Origin: Candolleomyces eurysporus
Lineage: Eukaryota > Basidiomycota > Agaricomycetes > Agaricales > Psathyrellaceae
DNA: 64,000 nt
Direction: 5' to 3'
Assembly (NCBI GenBank): GCA_027579435.1
Contig: JANBPK010001039.1
Span: forward strand, 62,001 to 126,000
Under the pieces are notes generated by a model. That model saw only the letters and a list, made by a program, of their open reading frames with translations, made no database searches and had not been told where the DNA came from. Positions 47,301 through 60,412 of the stretch are shown piece by piece. The number at the start of each line of letters is the position of its first letter. Within the stretch, counting starts at the first letter, position 1. The translations under genes were made by a program, and so were the position numbers.

Positions 47301-50300
47301 AACGATGGAACCCGAATAGTTTGACTCCTTTATATCACTCTTTTCCTTCTAGGCAAGTTCATGGATGTTATTGGGCTCTTCACCGTACTTGAGGACAATG
47401 AAAAGCTCTATTGCGTTGGCACCTCCATTTCACGACGCAAAATGTTTGTGATGAGAAAATTTCTAAACGACAAGCGTGGTATCAGCAATCCCCATAGGGC
47501 AAAAGGGCGTCTATTCCGTCTCCGATGGAATTCCACAGATGAGGAGAACGGCCCTGGGCCGAAGTGCCTGAGAATCTGCTCGTCCAATCGTCAAATGCAA
47601 TTTGAAGCATTCCGAGCTTGATGGACGCTTCAGCAATCCCATGGACGTACGTTATGGTCTCTGATGCTGTGCTCTAGACCCAGCTTCTGCAAAACATCTA
47701 CGATCAGAGCCGAGGCTCTACACAAGAGTCTTCGTAGCATGAACAGATGCTAAGTATTAGAATGAGGGTCCTCTTTATGTGACGCTCGCGGCGATGGTCG
47801 GCGGTATCGGGACACTTGCTTGAATTCGTGATATTGGTCGAAGTTGCCACCCCAACCCTCGATACATTGTAATTCCTGGAAGCTCGAAGAACATCGCGAG
47901 GGTATTGATTAACTCCCCGACTCGGAAGGGGGGGCTAAATTAGTCGCTGAAAACGGTAGGGAGAACAATGTGCAATCTGAGCGCGTTATTTCCACCTTTA
48001 AATCAGGCTGGAAGGCTGCTGACTAGGCTCTAGAGGCACTGTGAGCCTCTTGATACTCCGACTATCATTCCTGAACGATCCATTGCATGTGCACCCATTT
48101 CTACTGCTCCATAGGGGCAACTGTCAAAAGTTAAGAATCTTCCAGCACCACCCCTTCAATCTCTCGCGTATCACTTAACACTGACAGACTCACAAGAAAC
48201 CTTCAAAGGTTAAGTTTTATCATCTATGATCTCTGTTAAGCGACAAAGGGAGTCAGAACGATTGTGCCCTAATGTGGATGACGTCCAACAGAACTTGACG
48301 GGTAATTCTATAACAGTCAAGCGAGCCTGGATTGATCGATAGAAATCATTCACAGACTCTGTCAGACATCTCATGGGCCAGGGAACCCGTTACTCAGGAG
48401 CCAAGAACTCCCAAAATGCTACATATGAAGATATCGTAGCCTCCTGAGAGTCGATGCAGTGGATTCTTGGGGTCAAATTTCGGTGAAAAGAGAGCTGGTT
48501 TCGAATGTTCTTTGAAGTTCCAAGAAGACCGGCGTTCCGCTAGAGGCGGCAGTAGGCCATGGGTGGTGCTTATGTATACACTTTCTCGCCAATATATCGG
48601 TCTCTCAGTCAACAAAATTGCTCTTCAGCGGTATAAACTTGGTTTGAGAGAAATTAAAGAGCTCTATGGAGTATCAGTCTTACTGATTTCATTTCGGTGC
48701 TGTCGCTCCCGAAAGTCTGATTTCATCAGCAAAGTGCATTGTGAGTAAGCACCACTGAGTAGGACATGGTCTGTGAAAGGACCCCAAATTTCGAAGGAAG
48801 TGTCAGCGTGTAGTCACGGGAGATGGCTCCAAAGCAGGTTCAATAGATTTCGGGAACGCCAGGAAACGACCAGGCACGCATGAGGTTCCCAGCCTCGATT
48901 CTAGTAGTAGGACTTCTCGAAGTGGGTTCACTCAGAAAGGAACCCGACCCACAGAACACAGGAGCTTGAGCTTAATTTACGCTTTGACAATTCCACATGA
49001 CTACACGGCCACATATCACCGCTCATGGTAGTACTCAACCCAGGATCCAAAACCCATTCAATTGGTGTTGAATAGAGTGCGGGTTCGCAATTCAAAATAA
49101 GCTCGTCGGGCGATTGATATGTTGCTTCTTTTCTATCCCACATGATGGCGCAAAGAACCTTCTACATCCTGCGCAATTGATTCGTGTGGCTTAAAACAGT
49201 TGAATCCAGTCAATTCGATAGATAGTGGTCTTCTGAGCACAAGAGCAAGTGACAGTTCGCAGTTAGTAGAAGTGCGGGAGGGTTCTTTATCGTTGTTAAG
49301 GAAAGTGGCGGATTGGTGAAGACAATGAGGTAACCTATACAAACAGCAGATGAATGAGCCGATTTGTAGATGAGACGCCGGTAATGCCAACATACGTCAT
49401 GCATCTGAGGGGGATTGCAAGGAAACTCGAGGCGGTCCGCGAAAGGCCTAGACGTTTGAAACCTATCCATAAGAATTTAAGAACAGATCAGAAGGCTCGA
49501 GAGGCTCGCTTCAATCAATGATTCTCGTAAAGCGCTCTTTGACCGGTCGACGGGTTCTATTCAGAGCAACAATGGGGACTATCCCCCAAAACAGATTCAA
49601 GATGACCATTGGAGAGTGCGGCGGCCGTTGGAAAGGGGTGTCGAAAGCTAAAATTCACTCCCGAGGCTAAACAGTGAGAGAAAGATTTCTTTGATATGGT
49701 GTTGGAGAACCTACCTTGTGCGTCCCAATTGAAGTTTAGTGCCCAATCCTCCATAAGAGAAGCATGCGGGGAAGCAGGAATTCTATCACATTGCGGGGTA
49801 GAAGCTGGAGCAGACTTCATGCCCAAAGCTCACGACAAAGGGGATTCTTCGCCAGCTTCGTCCATGAGAGAAATACTCCGGCCCTTTGACGAGAGGCTGA
49901 TACCAAGAGTGCGTCCATGCGAAGCCCTATTCTGACGGTGTACCAGCAATAAGTGCCACGAAAAGGCTTCCAGTCATTCAACGTGACTTGGTGCAAATGC
50001 GTGTGTGGAGCAGCATCTGAGACGGGAGGGAAGAAAGAGCACTATAGAACATTCCACGAGCTCCAACCTTTTACCCAACGCTTCCAAAAAGCAGATAAAG
50101 ATCGTATTCATAGTGTCCAAAGGTTAAAACCCTAAGAGCACAGGGAGAGGGACGAAGACCCTTGGGTCCATGGCTGCCAATCCAAAGGTCGGAATTTAGT
50201 ACAAAGTCGAGTGAGTTTCTCCAAACGCAGAAAATGCCCACTTTTACCTGGTTCTGTTCGCTGTCGATAAACCACCGCAGGGTTATCACGATACAATTAT

Positions 50301-53300
50301 TAACACGAAGTCAAAATTTCGGACACGGATTCCGAATTCCGAGCTGCGTTTCACCACTACGGAGCGCCCAATACATTTGTTCGCAGCTGCTGTTAAAAGG
50401 CCTTGAAAGGGCGACACCTGGCGACGTCCCTTGCGCATGTATTCCGAGGGTTTACCTGAGGCACCGGTTGCAGCGATTTACGGAAATGCCGGCGGTAGAA
50501 GCCGCGCGTCAGTGCCATCTAGCAGAAGGTCCGAGACCGAGGTACGCAAAATAGCACGCAGGAATTCAACAAGAGGGCGGAGACGACGCAAGACCCGCCG
50601 CGAGTAAACCAACAACAAACCAAAAAGGATCAGTTGCGCGTTCAGGTGGCCGAGCGCTTGCACGATGTGACCGTTCCTTATCTCTAGAGTGATAAAGCCT
50701 AAATTCAGCGCTAGCGTTATCTTAGGTGCGATTAGCCCATTCGCGATAGCACCCCGCTGAGCCCCGAGTAAAGTAAGAGCCCCATCAGAAGGTGGAATAC
50801 TCGTCGGCCAATAAACCGGTGAGAGAACGAGCTTTGAGAACACAAGAAGCTCCGGAGAGCAAGGATTTTGCATACGGCGAAGGCGCGTAAATACGAGGAA
50901 AGGTGCCGAGGAGGTGTCGGACCGTGTGGTACGTACCGCTGGTGAAGAGCCGCGCGTCGTTGGAAGGTGAGCGATTGTTGAGATGGTGTGTACCAGCAGA
51001 TAGAGAATCGGAGAAAAGAGGAGGTCAGCAGAGCGTCAGTGAGAACGCAGCTGCCATGACTGGAGTTTCAGATGAACCCAATAACAAGGACGAGATCCGT
51101 TGGACCGGGTGAGTGCCGTTGGATTCCTCTATCAGTCCTAGTGTCAGCGGTGGCAAGCTGTATTTACGAGATTTAATCAAGTCCAGCGTCTACTCACAGG
51201 ATCTGGTAAGTGTTTACACTCGCCCCTCCGACCCCGAGGGCCAGCGATGCACCGAAAGAGACAGAAATGGAGGCATGAATGTAGACTCGGACACTCAGGT
51301 TGAAGTCGAGTTCAGAAAAACCATTCGGAGCTTGATCAAGGACTGATTGCCGATCACGGAGCGATAGTCTCACGAGACACGAGACTCCCGCACCTGGCGG
51401 ACCTTCGCCAGATTCAGCTACCGCGCGAGTCGGGATTGATCACGATTGGGAAGGTTGTGGCGTCTGATGCGCCCCAACAATCTGGTGCACAATCAAACAC
51501 TGAGTCCGCAGGGTACCAGTTAAATTGAATGCTTGGGAACCCAAGGTCTATGATGGTAACCCTGCATCGCATTTCAAGAACGAGGGAAGAACAAACAAAA
51601 TCTATCGTCACGAGGGCGATAATCTGGGGTAAGAGTGAAGTAACATGTGGGGAAGGGTCGATCTAGCAAAGCCTTCAAGATGCCAATCGAAATCCGAGTG
51701 CTTGGTGTATCAAGGCCTTGCAAGGGTTCACTCTGGGCCATCCCACCTCGAGGTATGTAGCGCCATAGCCTAGACTCTGGAAATATTCACCCTGGTGCTA
51801 AACATACAACCGTCCCTTGCTTATCGATTTCATTTCCAAATTTCCGCCAAGTAGTCGAAGCTCATGCTCCGCGCTGTCAGCGAGACAAAGGGCGTCAATG
51901 CGCCGCACGCAGTTCATATCGCTATGAAGCAACTGTGAAGCAAAGAGTGTCATCACGATGCACGCACGCGTGACACTACTTACGTCTTATCTCGGGAGTG
52001 TCGGACGTCGTCTTGCTTTGTTTCTTTCTCTCGTGGGGTCCGCCAGGATGCTGGGTTCGTTTCAGGCAGGTATTCACTCCGATTAGACGCGCGTGATTAA
52101 ACTCGTAAGCAGGGACCACAAATGTCACGCAGCAATAGCCGACGGTCCTCGAGCCATAATTTTCCTCTTTCTATGCCTTCTAGCGACTCGGAAATCCGGG
52201 GTAATTTTGGTCCTCGGGCTGGTAGTCGCGTGCGTGTACCTTCACAAATGTCTAGCGCCCGACCACTTGTTTCCCCATAAATTGATGGCATATGTGATAC
52301 GCACTATCTTTTTTCCTTTGTTGTGACTATCATGGATATTATTAACGTTTCTATGTCTCTTGGTTTTGCCATAGCGGTGGACAGCAAGTATGGCCAATAT
52401 CCCTCCCCAAGTTTTTGGTCGGTCGAAAGGACGAATCGGAACTCACGTAATTCCCTCACGACGAGCTGGTAGTCAGCAGACGAGCAAAGTGACACCGACT
52501 TCCTCCAGAAACTCGGACCATTTTCTTTGTTTCCTTGACATGACACCGCCGCATCTGCGCCAACTGGGTAAACCGACTGTGCGCAGTGATCCCGCCGTCT
52601 CTTTGGGTCCGACCGCCCGCCGGCACTTGAGCTGCTGAGAGACCATCTCTTTCGTGAGCGGGGGACCATAGACCGCCGCTAATCGGGCGAGCGCTCACTG
52701 GTCCCTGTCAGGTGAAACGTTTTTCGGTTCCTCGAACGAAAAGTTGCCTTACCTGGGGTGCTTCCTTCGCCTGCAAACAAAGCAAGCGTACTGCCACAGT
52801 TCCAAGACGGCCGTCATTGGGTCTAGGAACATTCCTACTTGTCAGTTTATGTTTTTTATGAGCGTTATAGTCGCCAGTTAATTAGATAGTAATCTAGTGA
52901 CAGTCCATATGAAGCTGCTTCGTGATGGCATTTCTTAATGAAAGGCTTGGGTTGAACGAATAAGGGAAGGAGGATACCATACGTAGCCTAGCACCATCTC
53001 TCCCCCTGCTCCACTTCCAGCTTCATAGACCCACTTTGTCGTTGTAAAGAACATATCCGTCGATGGAGGTCCTTCTCGCGGTACTCACATCGAAATTAAA
53101 CTCCACGGCCCGGCACGAGCTCCAGTTCACACCGTAGATCAATATATGGCCAGTATCAATCTATGAGCTCATACTGAAGATCCCGAAGGGCCGCCGCGCT
53201 AAGACTCCAAACGCCAACCATCCAGGTGTCTAGAAGACGATTCGTGGCGTTTGTTCAATGAAATTCGAAGGAGCGCCGGTGCCACCCGCCACGCTGTGCA

Positions 53301-56010
53301 CCTTCTCGTCAATGAATGAACTAGAACCAGGGTGCTCAACGTGGTTCCCTTCAGTCGGTTCGTCGTCATCTAGCTATGATATCACCACCCTTCTTACTAC
53401 TAAGACTAGGGTGCTTCTAGATCCCTCGAACTCGAAGTCTATCTGTCCAGCTATTCGCGCCGACTCCACTCCGCCCACACCCTTAGTCTTCGGATTCGCG
53501 AAACTCGAGCTTCGGTGTGTGCTTACTCCACCTATCCCTGGCTCATCCAAGTCTACCCAAATTAGAAGAGGAGCGCGCCGCCTCCCGCTTCGAGTTGCAA
53601 GCGATGACAGTGGTGCGTCACCGTCCCTCTTGAGTTTTGACTTTTAACCACTTCAGACTCGAAAATTGAATTGAAGTTGGAACCCAGACCTGCCGCCTGC
53701 CGCCTCGTGGAACGGCAGAAGCCCAACGGGAACGGCACAAGAGTGTCACGGGTGCACGAGTGCGTAAGAGGGATGCCGATGGTAGCTATTCATAAACGTT
53801 TTCCTTACCATGGCAGATGGGCAGAACACTTAGGGGTTCTCCGCCATATCTGTCGTACACGCTGATGAGAAAGTTCGGACGTTGTTCTTTTCCAACAATT
53901 CCAAATGCAACTGGCCCTTCTGTGGATCGTTTCCTTCTTGGAGAACAGAATCCAGGAGATTGAGAGCGCCACCATCAACCGCACCATGGCTTCCCTTCGG
54001 CATGTACGGGTACGATTTAGAGTGGGGGTACCCACCCACGAGAAAGACCAAGACCAGAGATTACCTCCAATATTGATACCCCGGATTCTAAGATAAACTC
54101 CGTATCCAGTGACTCTCAGTAAACGATCGCGCCCTCTTTTCAGCCCTCCGTTGCACCCACCCACAGTGGGCAAGACCCAATTTCCCCCCTCAATAGAACC
54201 CATTGAATGCAAGTGTGCTTGGACCCAATCTTTAAAATCCATCCCCCATATACGCACCGGACACTGATACCCATCCAACCCTAAAAACTGGGCGTCTAGA
54301 TCGTTCTGGGCGAGTGGGTGTGTGTGAGCGAGTGACGCCAAGCGCCCCCGAGAAGGTTATCAAGCGCTTGCATGTCTTGATATGATCTGGTTGGTATGAT
54401 CGCGATCAGTAGTGAAAAAAACCTCTGAGTGGCTGGTTCTTGTGGACGGGCCTATGGGCCTATAGCCTATCATCTGGGGTGGGGAAAGGGAAAAAAGCGG
54501 GGATCCGAAAGGGAGACTTGGGGAACGATGCACCTCGCGTCTCGTACCTCGTGCAGGGTGAGGACCTCGAGAGGGAAAAAATGTGTTTAATCATATGTGT
54601 ATAGATCTGTTGAGTTGAATTGAGTCGATGTCAATTGATTGACTCGTCCCGCGTTCGCGAAAAAAATGGCATTCCACTGGAGCTATCCAGGAAGGCTGTA
54701 CGCACCCACACCCACATATTGGAACTCCCGACGTCGGGCGAAGACGTTCGGCTACGTTCTGTTGGATGAATGAATGGATTCTTGGAGCCTTCGTGCTCTT
54801 AGCCTTTGAAAAAACACTCAGATGAGAGGTGGTGGAACCGCAGCGGTGGGGCGTGTCGGGGGGCCGAACGAACCCACCGCAGTGAAGCGAGGCATCATCA
54901 TCGTCATCGCTCGCGGACTCTCGGGATCGGGGATCGGAGGTTCTTGGGCTCAAGGCCTCGTTCGTTGCACTGGTTGCGCTGGGAAGGGCTGACCGACCAA
55001 TGGCCTACCCGAACCCGAATCACCAAATCGCCATGACATACGACTTTCCACAGTGTGAGAGAAGGCTATCCTGCTCAGTAATAACCCGGCGAAGGACTAG
55101 AACTCGCCAGAAGTCGCTCGACAATCCTTGGCCCCTGCCCTCCTATTGTATGTAAATAGTACGTACTAACTACGTGGACAAGAAAACACGAAGCAGGTCC
55201 AAGAGGTCGTCGTCGGGAGTAATCGCAACGAACACCAATGCGAAAAAATTCGTCCGCGCGAGACCTGCCCCTTAAAGGAAGACAGGGACCACATCGGCAA
55301 TCTACATCCTTCCCGAGAGGCCATCCCCAAAAGGCACCCAGATAGAGATTACGGCGCTAAAGGGGGATAGAAGTGATTCAGTTGAGATTGGGATCGGGCG
55401 ATACAATACGCGTTGGAAGGAGGGTGCTTGGTTGGTTGGAGCGGCGAGCAGGGGGTCGGGAGGCCCTTCTGTGGATCCCAGAACAATGGGGGAGGGCCCA
55501 AATGGTGGCGATCGGTGGGAATGGAGGGTCGAAGAGAAAAGCAGAGATGAATTGGGAGTTTGTGATATGATATGGTGCGCTTACATACGCCCAGGAGGAC
55601 TTGCCTGATTTGAAAAACTTCCTATTCGTGTGTCTGGCTGTCTTCTTTTCTACCCAGACCGCTCGTGGTTCGTTGGTGCTTGCCTCCCTCTTCTCCCCTG
55701 CAAGCGGGCCTCCCTCTTTTACGACCACTAACGACTGTTGCGCTCCTCTTCTGCGTGCATTGCCTGCCTCCCTCCCTCCTGGTTGGCTGGTTGCTTTGTC
55801 ACCCAGCTGCCTCGCTTCCAGTCCTCACTGACTCTGGCCCGCGCCTGGCCTCCGACAATCCACGGCCGTTCTTGCCTCTTCAAAAAGAGCACCACAGCTG
55901 CTCTGTCTTCTTGGATACACTCGTGAGTGCTGCCCTCCCTCCCTGTCGCCGCTGCGTGTGTTCTAAAATTTCGAACAACGTTGTGTCAGTATTGACGTCA
56001 CCCACGAACG
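44360..56010. other. 11.6-kb gene-poor interval
   Basis: I find no frame with a recognisable domain and no splice-consistent model. The longer frames (131 codons at 50478-50873 minus, 129 codons at 53258-53647 plus, 125 codons at 45664-46041 minus) lack family motifs. Composition changes near 54 kb, becoming more GC-rich toward the CBM21 gene, whose promoter should lie at about 55-56 kb. Relics too decayed to read by eye are possible. Confidence 0.45.
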
Positions 56011-59000
56011 ATGCCCTACTCGATACCANGCGCCATCACCCGCACCGCTGCCCATCCACTCCCAGGGCCGGCCTGGGCATCGCCGATCCTTCTCCGAGAT
56101 TGCCTACAGTACCAGCAGCAACACGGCTGCCTCGACGTCCTCGAATCCTCCTCCACCCATGGAACGGCGAACTTCGGGGCGTTTGCACCTCTCGGCTCTC
56201 TTCCCCGACGCAAGCCCGCTTCTTTCCATCTCGAAGCCGACGACGACGACGATTCGTCCCCAGAAGACGAGGTTGGATCCAACAGGCCCCAACCGACTCC
56301 TCAGACACAGAGGCGAATCAGCCCCAACTCTTCGTCGTCCCAGATCAACCTCCGGCCCACGCCTCCCGGTCGTCCGATAAACCTCCCAAGCGAAGATGAG
56401 GACGACGAATACGCGAGAGGCCTCCCGCCCCTCAAGCTCAAGATCCCGAGTTCGACTCCTGGCCTGAACATCCCGTTTAGCCCATCGCCTACCGCTACCA
56501 CGGCCACGATCCAGCCCAACACCCTCCCATTCCCCCGAACAATCAGCCCTCCGCGCAGCCGGACCGCATCCATGGATACCATTAGCGCTGGTGGCAGCAG
56601 CGGTGGACTTCAGTTCCAGGTCAAATCGCCGACGCCTACTACCGTTGGGTTCTCGAACGGAGGAACGCGTAGCGGAAACACCACTCCGACCAGAACCGAC
56701 AGTCCCCGCCCCGCGTTCCCGCGTACAGCCTCCACTCCTCTATTGAGCAACGCCTCGTCGAACGGCGGCCCGATCATCCTGAGCAACGGCAAACCGCTCA
56801 AATCGAGTCTGAAGAGCTCGAGTTCGAGTCCCAACATCCCGTTCCCCTCGCAGAGTCTCGTTCCGAGCAGGATTTACGCGGAGATTGCGAAGAAGCAGGC
56901 GGAGGAGAGGGAGCGGCTTGCCAACAGCGCGGGGAACTCGCCCGTGCAGGAGAGCGGGACGTACCCACCCGACTTTGCTTCGGAGTTTGGCACTCGCCAT
57001 GCGCGTGCGGCATCTGCGCCCGCTCTTCCCTCGCTTACGCTCACCACGGACGATGATGAGACGCTGCTGGATACGTGCCCCCCTACACCGTCGGCACCGA
57101 AAGCCGTGCACTTCCCTTCGAACGACGATGGATCTGGAGGAGCGTTGGCTACGATCAAATTCTTCAAGCGCTCCGCACGTCCGGCGAGTCTGAGTGTGCC
57201 TGGAGCGAGTGGTGGAGAAGAAACGGAGACCGAGACGGACGGAGAGGGATATAATTCCGGTCCCGGAGGAGGCTACAACGGCTACAACGCTAATACGAGC
57301 TGGGGACAGTGGGGTGGAGGCTACATGAACCCGTGGGATAGGTATACCGCCCAAAACTCCAAATCCAACTCCACCTCGAGCAGCAGCAATAACGCCCAAC
57401 GCGGATCGGCCCCTTTGAACCTCCCTCGTCTCGCTTCGCCTTTGGGTCCGCAGAATGGGAAGCTGCCTCAGAGGCAGCCGACGCAGAGGAAGAAGGTCGA
57501 GGAGAAGAAGTTGGTGTATGAAGTCGATAGGGCTGCTTCCAGCGATGTGCCGAGGAAGGACCTGGGGCTGTTCGATAACGTGTTTTTGGAGGATGTGCAG
57601 CTCGATGCCCCTTCCACCTCCTCCTCGGGTCAAGACGACGGGAGCCAGAGCAAGATCACGTCGTTGAAGGGGACGCTACTTGTTAGGAATTTGGCGTACG
57701 AGAAGCACGTCAGTGTTAGGTTTACCTTGGATGGGTGGCATACGACGAGCGAGGTCAAGGCGGAGTATAAGGAGAGTTTGGGCAAACTGCCTGCTTGGAT
57801 CGTTGGAGTTTTGCGCGGAGGTGCGTTATCTTATCCCTTATTTTTTAAATTGGATTATAATTCATATTATCGTTACCCTTTAAGATCGTACCATCTCCAA
57901 AGACGATGAAAGTAAACCACCCGGCTCAACCGCAGGACTACATAACCCCCAATGGGACCGCTTCACATTCAGCATCGATTTGTCCGACTACGCTCGAAGC
58001 CGCTCGCTCGCGAACCGGACTCTTTGGATGGTAGTGAGGTTCAGCGTACCAGGGACCGTTCGCGTACCGCTGGGAGTTCCGCTGCTCAGCAGGGACTTTA
58101 CACCTATCCATTCCTCGTCGACGCAATCGGCGGCTCCGCAACTGGACGTCATGTCCCCCTCCTCCCCCGATCTCCTCTCCACTCTCATTTCTGGTATCGC
58201 TGGCTCGCCCAACCCTTCCCCCACATCCCAAGCGGCTTACGCCAAGGGCAGGGAGATCGTCGAAGAGGTGCTGAAGAGAGTGAGATGCTGTGTGGGTGTG
58301 GGTGTCGGGAACGAGTGGTGGGATAACAACGGTGGAGGGAACTTCAGAGTTGGGTTCAGGGAGAAGGAGGTTGTAGACGTTAAGGAGGAAGAGGTCCCCG
58401 TCGAAGTTGCTCCTACCGAGGCCGATGGCAGTGCTACGAACGATAACAGCAAGGCCCCCGCAGCAGAAGCAGGCCAAGCGAAGGACACTGAAGCAGCGAC
58501 TGGAACGGTGTCGACGAGGCCTAGACGGGCGAACGCAGTCAGCTGCCCACCGATGTTCAGCGGGAACGCTCCCCCTCCACCACCCATGTCGATTCTGGAC
58601 AAGTCTCTCAGCCATTCGAGCCTGAGTCCTCCCCAGATTAGCGCTTCCACTTCACTCGACTCCGCTTCGTCTTCTGCACCTTCCACTCCATCAGCATCCT
58701 TCTCATCGTCTTTCGCACCATCAGCATCTTCCTTCCTCCCATCGACATCTTCGGCGTCGGCGGCGGCGGCGGCTGCAGCAGCGTATGCTCCTGGAGGCGG
58801 CCCCGCAAGTCAGTCGGGCACACCCAAACCTTGGCCTCAACGCACGCCCGCGGCGAACAAGGCGATGGCGGAGACAACACTCGAGAGGCTGAAGAGGCTG
58901 AACCTGAGGAACTATGCGGCGCCGAGCGTGAATAGTACGGGAAGGGTTATGGCTGCGCCTGTCCCACCTCCGGCTATCGTTACAACCCCTATGGCTACGA

Positions 59001-60412
59001 CTGTCAGGTCCCCTCCAGCAGTTCCTCCAGCTCCCTCGACTGCCGAGGTCAAAGTCAAGGATTTCGGTGCTACGAACGAGAAGGTCGAGAGTTCTACGGC
59101 TCCCAAAGGAGATGAAGGTCTCAGTGCGGAAGGCCCACCCAGTCGGACGAGCAGTGTCAGCTCCACCTCGAGCTGGACGAGCGCCTTGAGCACGGACAGC
59201 CGAAGCGGGAGCGGGAGTGGGAGTGGGAGCGAGACAACCCCGATGACGAGTCCGTTGTGCACGCCTACGAGCATGAAGTCGAGTGTGTGGGATGGGGCTG
59301 CGACTACCAAGGAAGATTCTATTGCTGCCGGCGAGGAGACCAAGGTAGTGGACGCCAAAGAGGACGAGAAGGAGGGAGTGGAGCTAGAGCCTAGCCTCGG
59401 GAGGGTGACGCCCCGACCTATCGCCGTCAAATCGAACGCCAACGACTCGGCTGCTTCGACCCTCAAGAAGGATGGTATCGACCTCGGTGCGTTCATGGCC
59501 GGACCCCCGTCGGCTAGTGGGGAGGGGTACGACCCGCTGGATGCTGGGCTGATGGGCACGAGCCCTCCGTTCTCCATGTTCGGTGCTGCCGCTGCTGGTG
59601 GTCGATCGACAGGTGGCAGCGTGGTGTTTGGATGGGGTGTACCAGCCTCGAAGGACACCGACAGCTCCTCCATCTCCTCCGTCAGCAGCAGTGGGGAAGA
59701 TGCAGCCAAGACGCCCACGCCATCGACGATCCCGCTTATCACGACGAAGCCCTCGAACCTCATCCTCGATAGTATCAGGGAGAAGAACGTCAGCAGTCCG
59801 ATGAGGAGTCCTGGAGGAAGCGGGAGGAGCTCGCCTGTTCCTGGGGTTGTGGTTCCCACCGTGTCGAGTTCGTCGAACCTCTCTGCTCACTTCAACCCCA
59901 AGGACTCGGCGTCCAGAGCCCCGACGAGGCCTTCCTTGGTAGCCACGACGTCCAACTACACCAGCTTGAAGGAACCGAGGACGGGCAGTGGGAGCGACTC
60001 GGGGAGCGGGAGTCCGTCGACTTCGAGGAGCGGGTCCGGCGCCAGTTCGGGCGGATCCAAGGCTGGCTCTCATCCAAGGCGCCACGGACACCACCACCAT
60101 CGAGGCGGATCTAGCACTTCGAGGTCGGGGTTGCTCTCGCCCCTGCCGCTGAATATGACGTCGTCGCCGCTGCAATCGCCCACCTCCATCTCCCCTTCCA
60201 ACTCGTTCTCGGGGTTGCAGCAGGGTGGTAATGCGAATGGGGGGAGCAGGAGTAATTCGTTGGATGATATTAGGGATCCCGACTCGATTTATCAGGCTTT
60301 CGTCAAGCAGTGGTGTTTCGCGAGTGGGCCGGCGCCGCAGCAGGCTGGTGGGTTCGGAACGATGAACAGCAGCAGTAAAGAGGCTGGGGAGAGGAAGAAG
60401 CATGCGATGTGA
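56011..60412 (+). CDS. CBM21-domain PP1 regulatory subunit, large
   Basis: Exons 56011-57820 and 57885-60412 with a 64-nt intron; about 1,445 residues. The start is MPYSIP, then an Arg/Ser-rich N-terminus, an acidic stretch ([12 protein letters not shown]), long Ser/Pro/Thr-rich disorder, a PP1-docking motif KAVHF at ~364, and CBM21 from ~550 ([21 protein letters not shown]) to ~760 ([19 protein letters not shown]). About 85 residues are inserted between VVRFSVPG and NEWWDNNGG compared with the 43-kb paralog. A Ser/Gly/Thr-rich tail of ~650 residues follows, ending in [19 protein letters not shown], which looks like a conserved short motif. Expected to target type-1 phosphatase to glycogen. 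The N at 56030 is an extra base and one G is probably missing at 56176-56179; between them the frame as given is wrong. Confidence 0.85.

Noticed and set aside
50478..50873. 131-codon minus-strand frame with hydrophobic stretches
   Set aside because: No family resemblance and no supporting promoter or intron; possible by chance in this composition.
51056..51346. Small two-part frame around ATGACTGGAGTTTCAGATGAA
   Set aside because: Joining the parts would need an intron of under 30 nt, too short.
53258..53647. 129-codon frame rich in Ser/Pro
   Set aside because: Low complexity, no motif, no conserved neighbour.
56740..60403. Long minus-strand frames opposite the large CBM21 gene (up to 339 codons)
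   Set aside because: Shadows of the GC-rich Ser/Gly-coding strand; Arg/Pro-rich without any motif.
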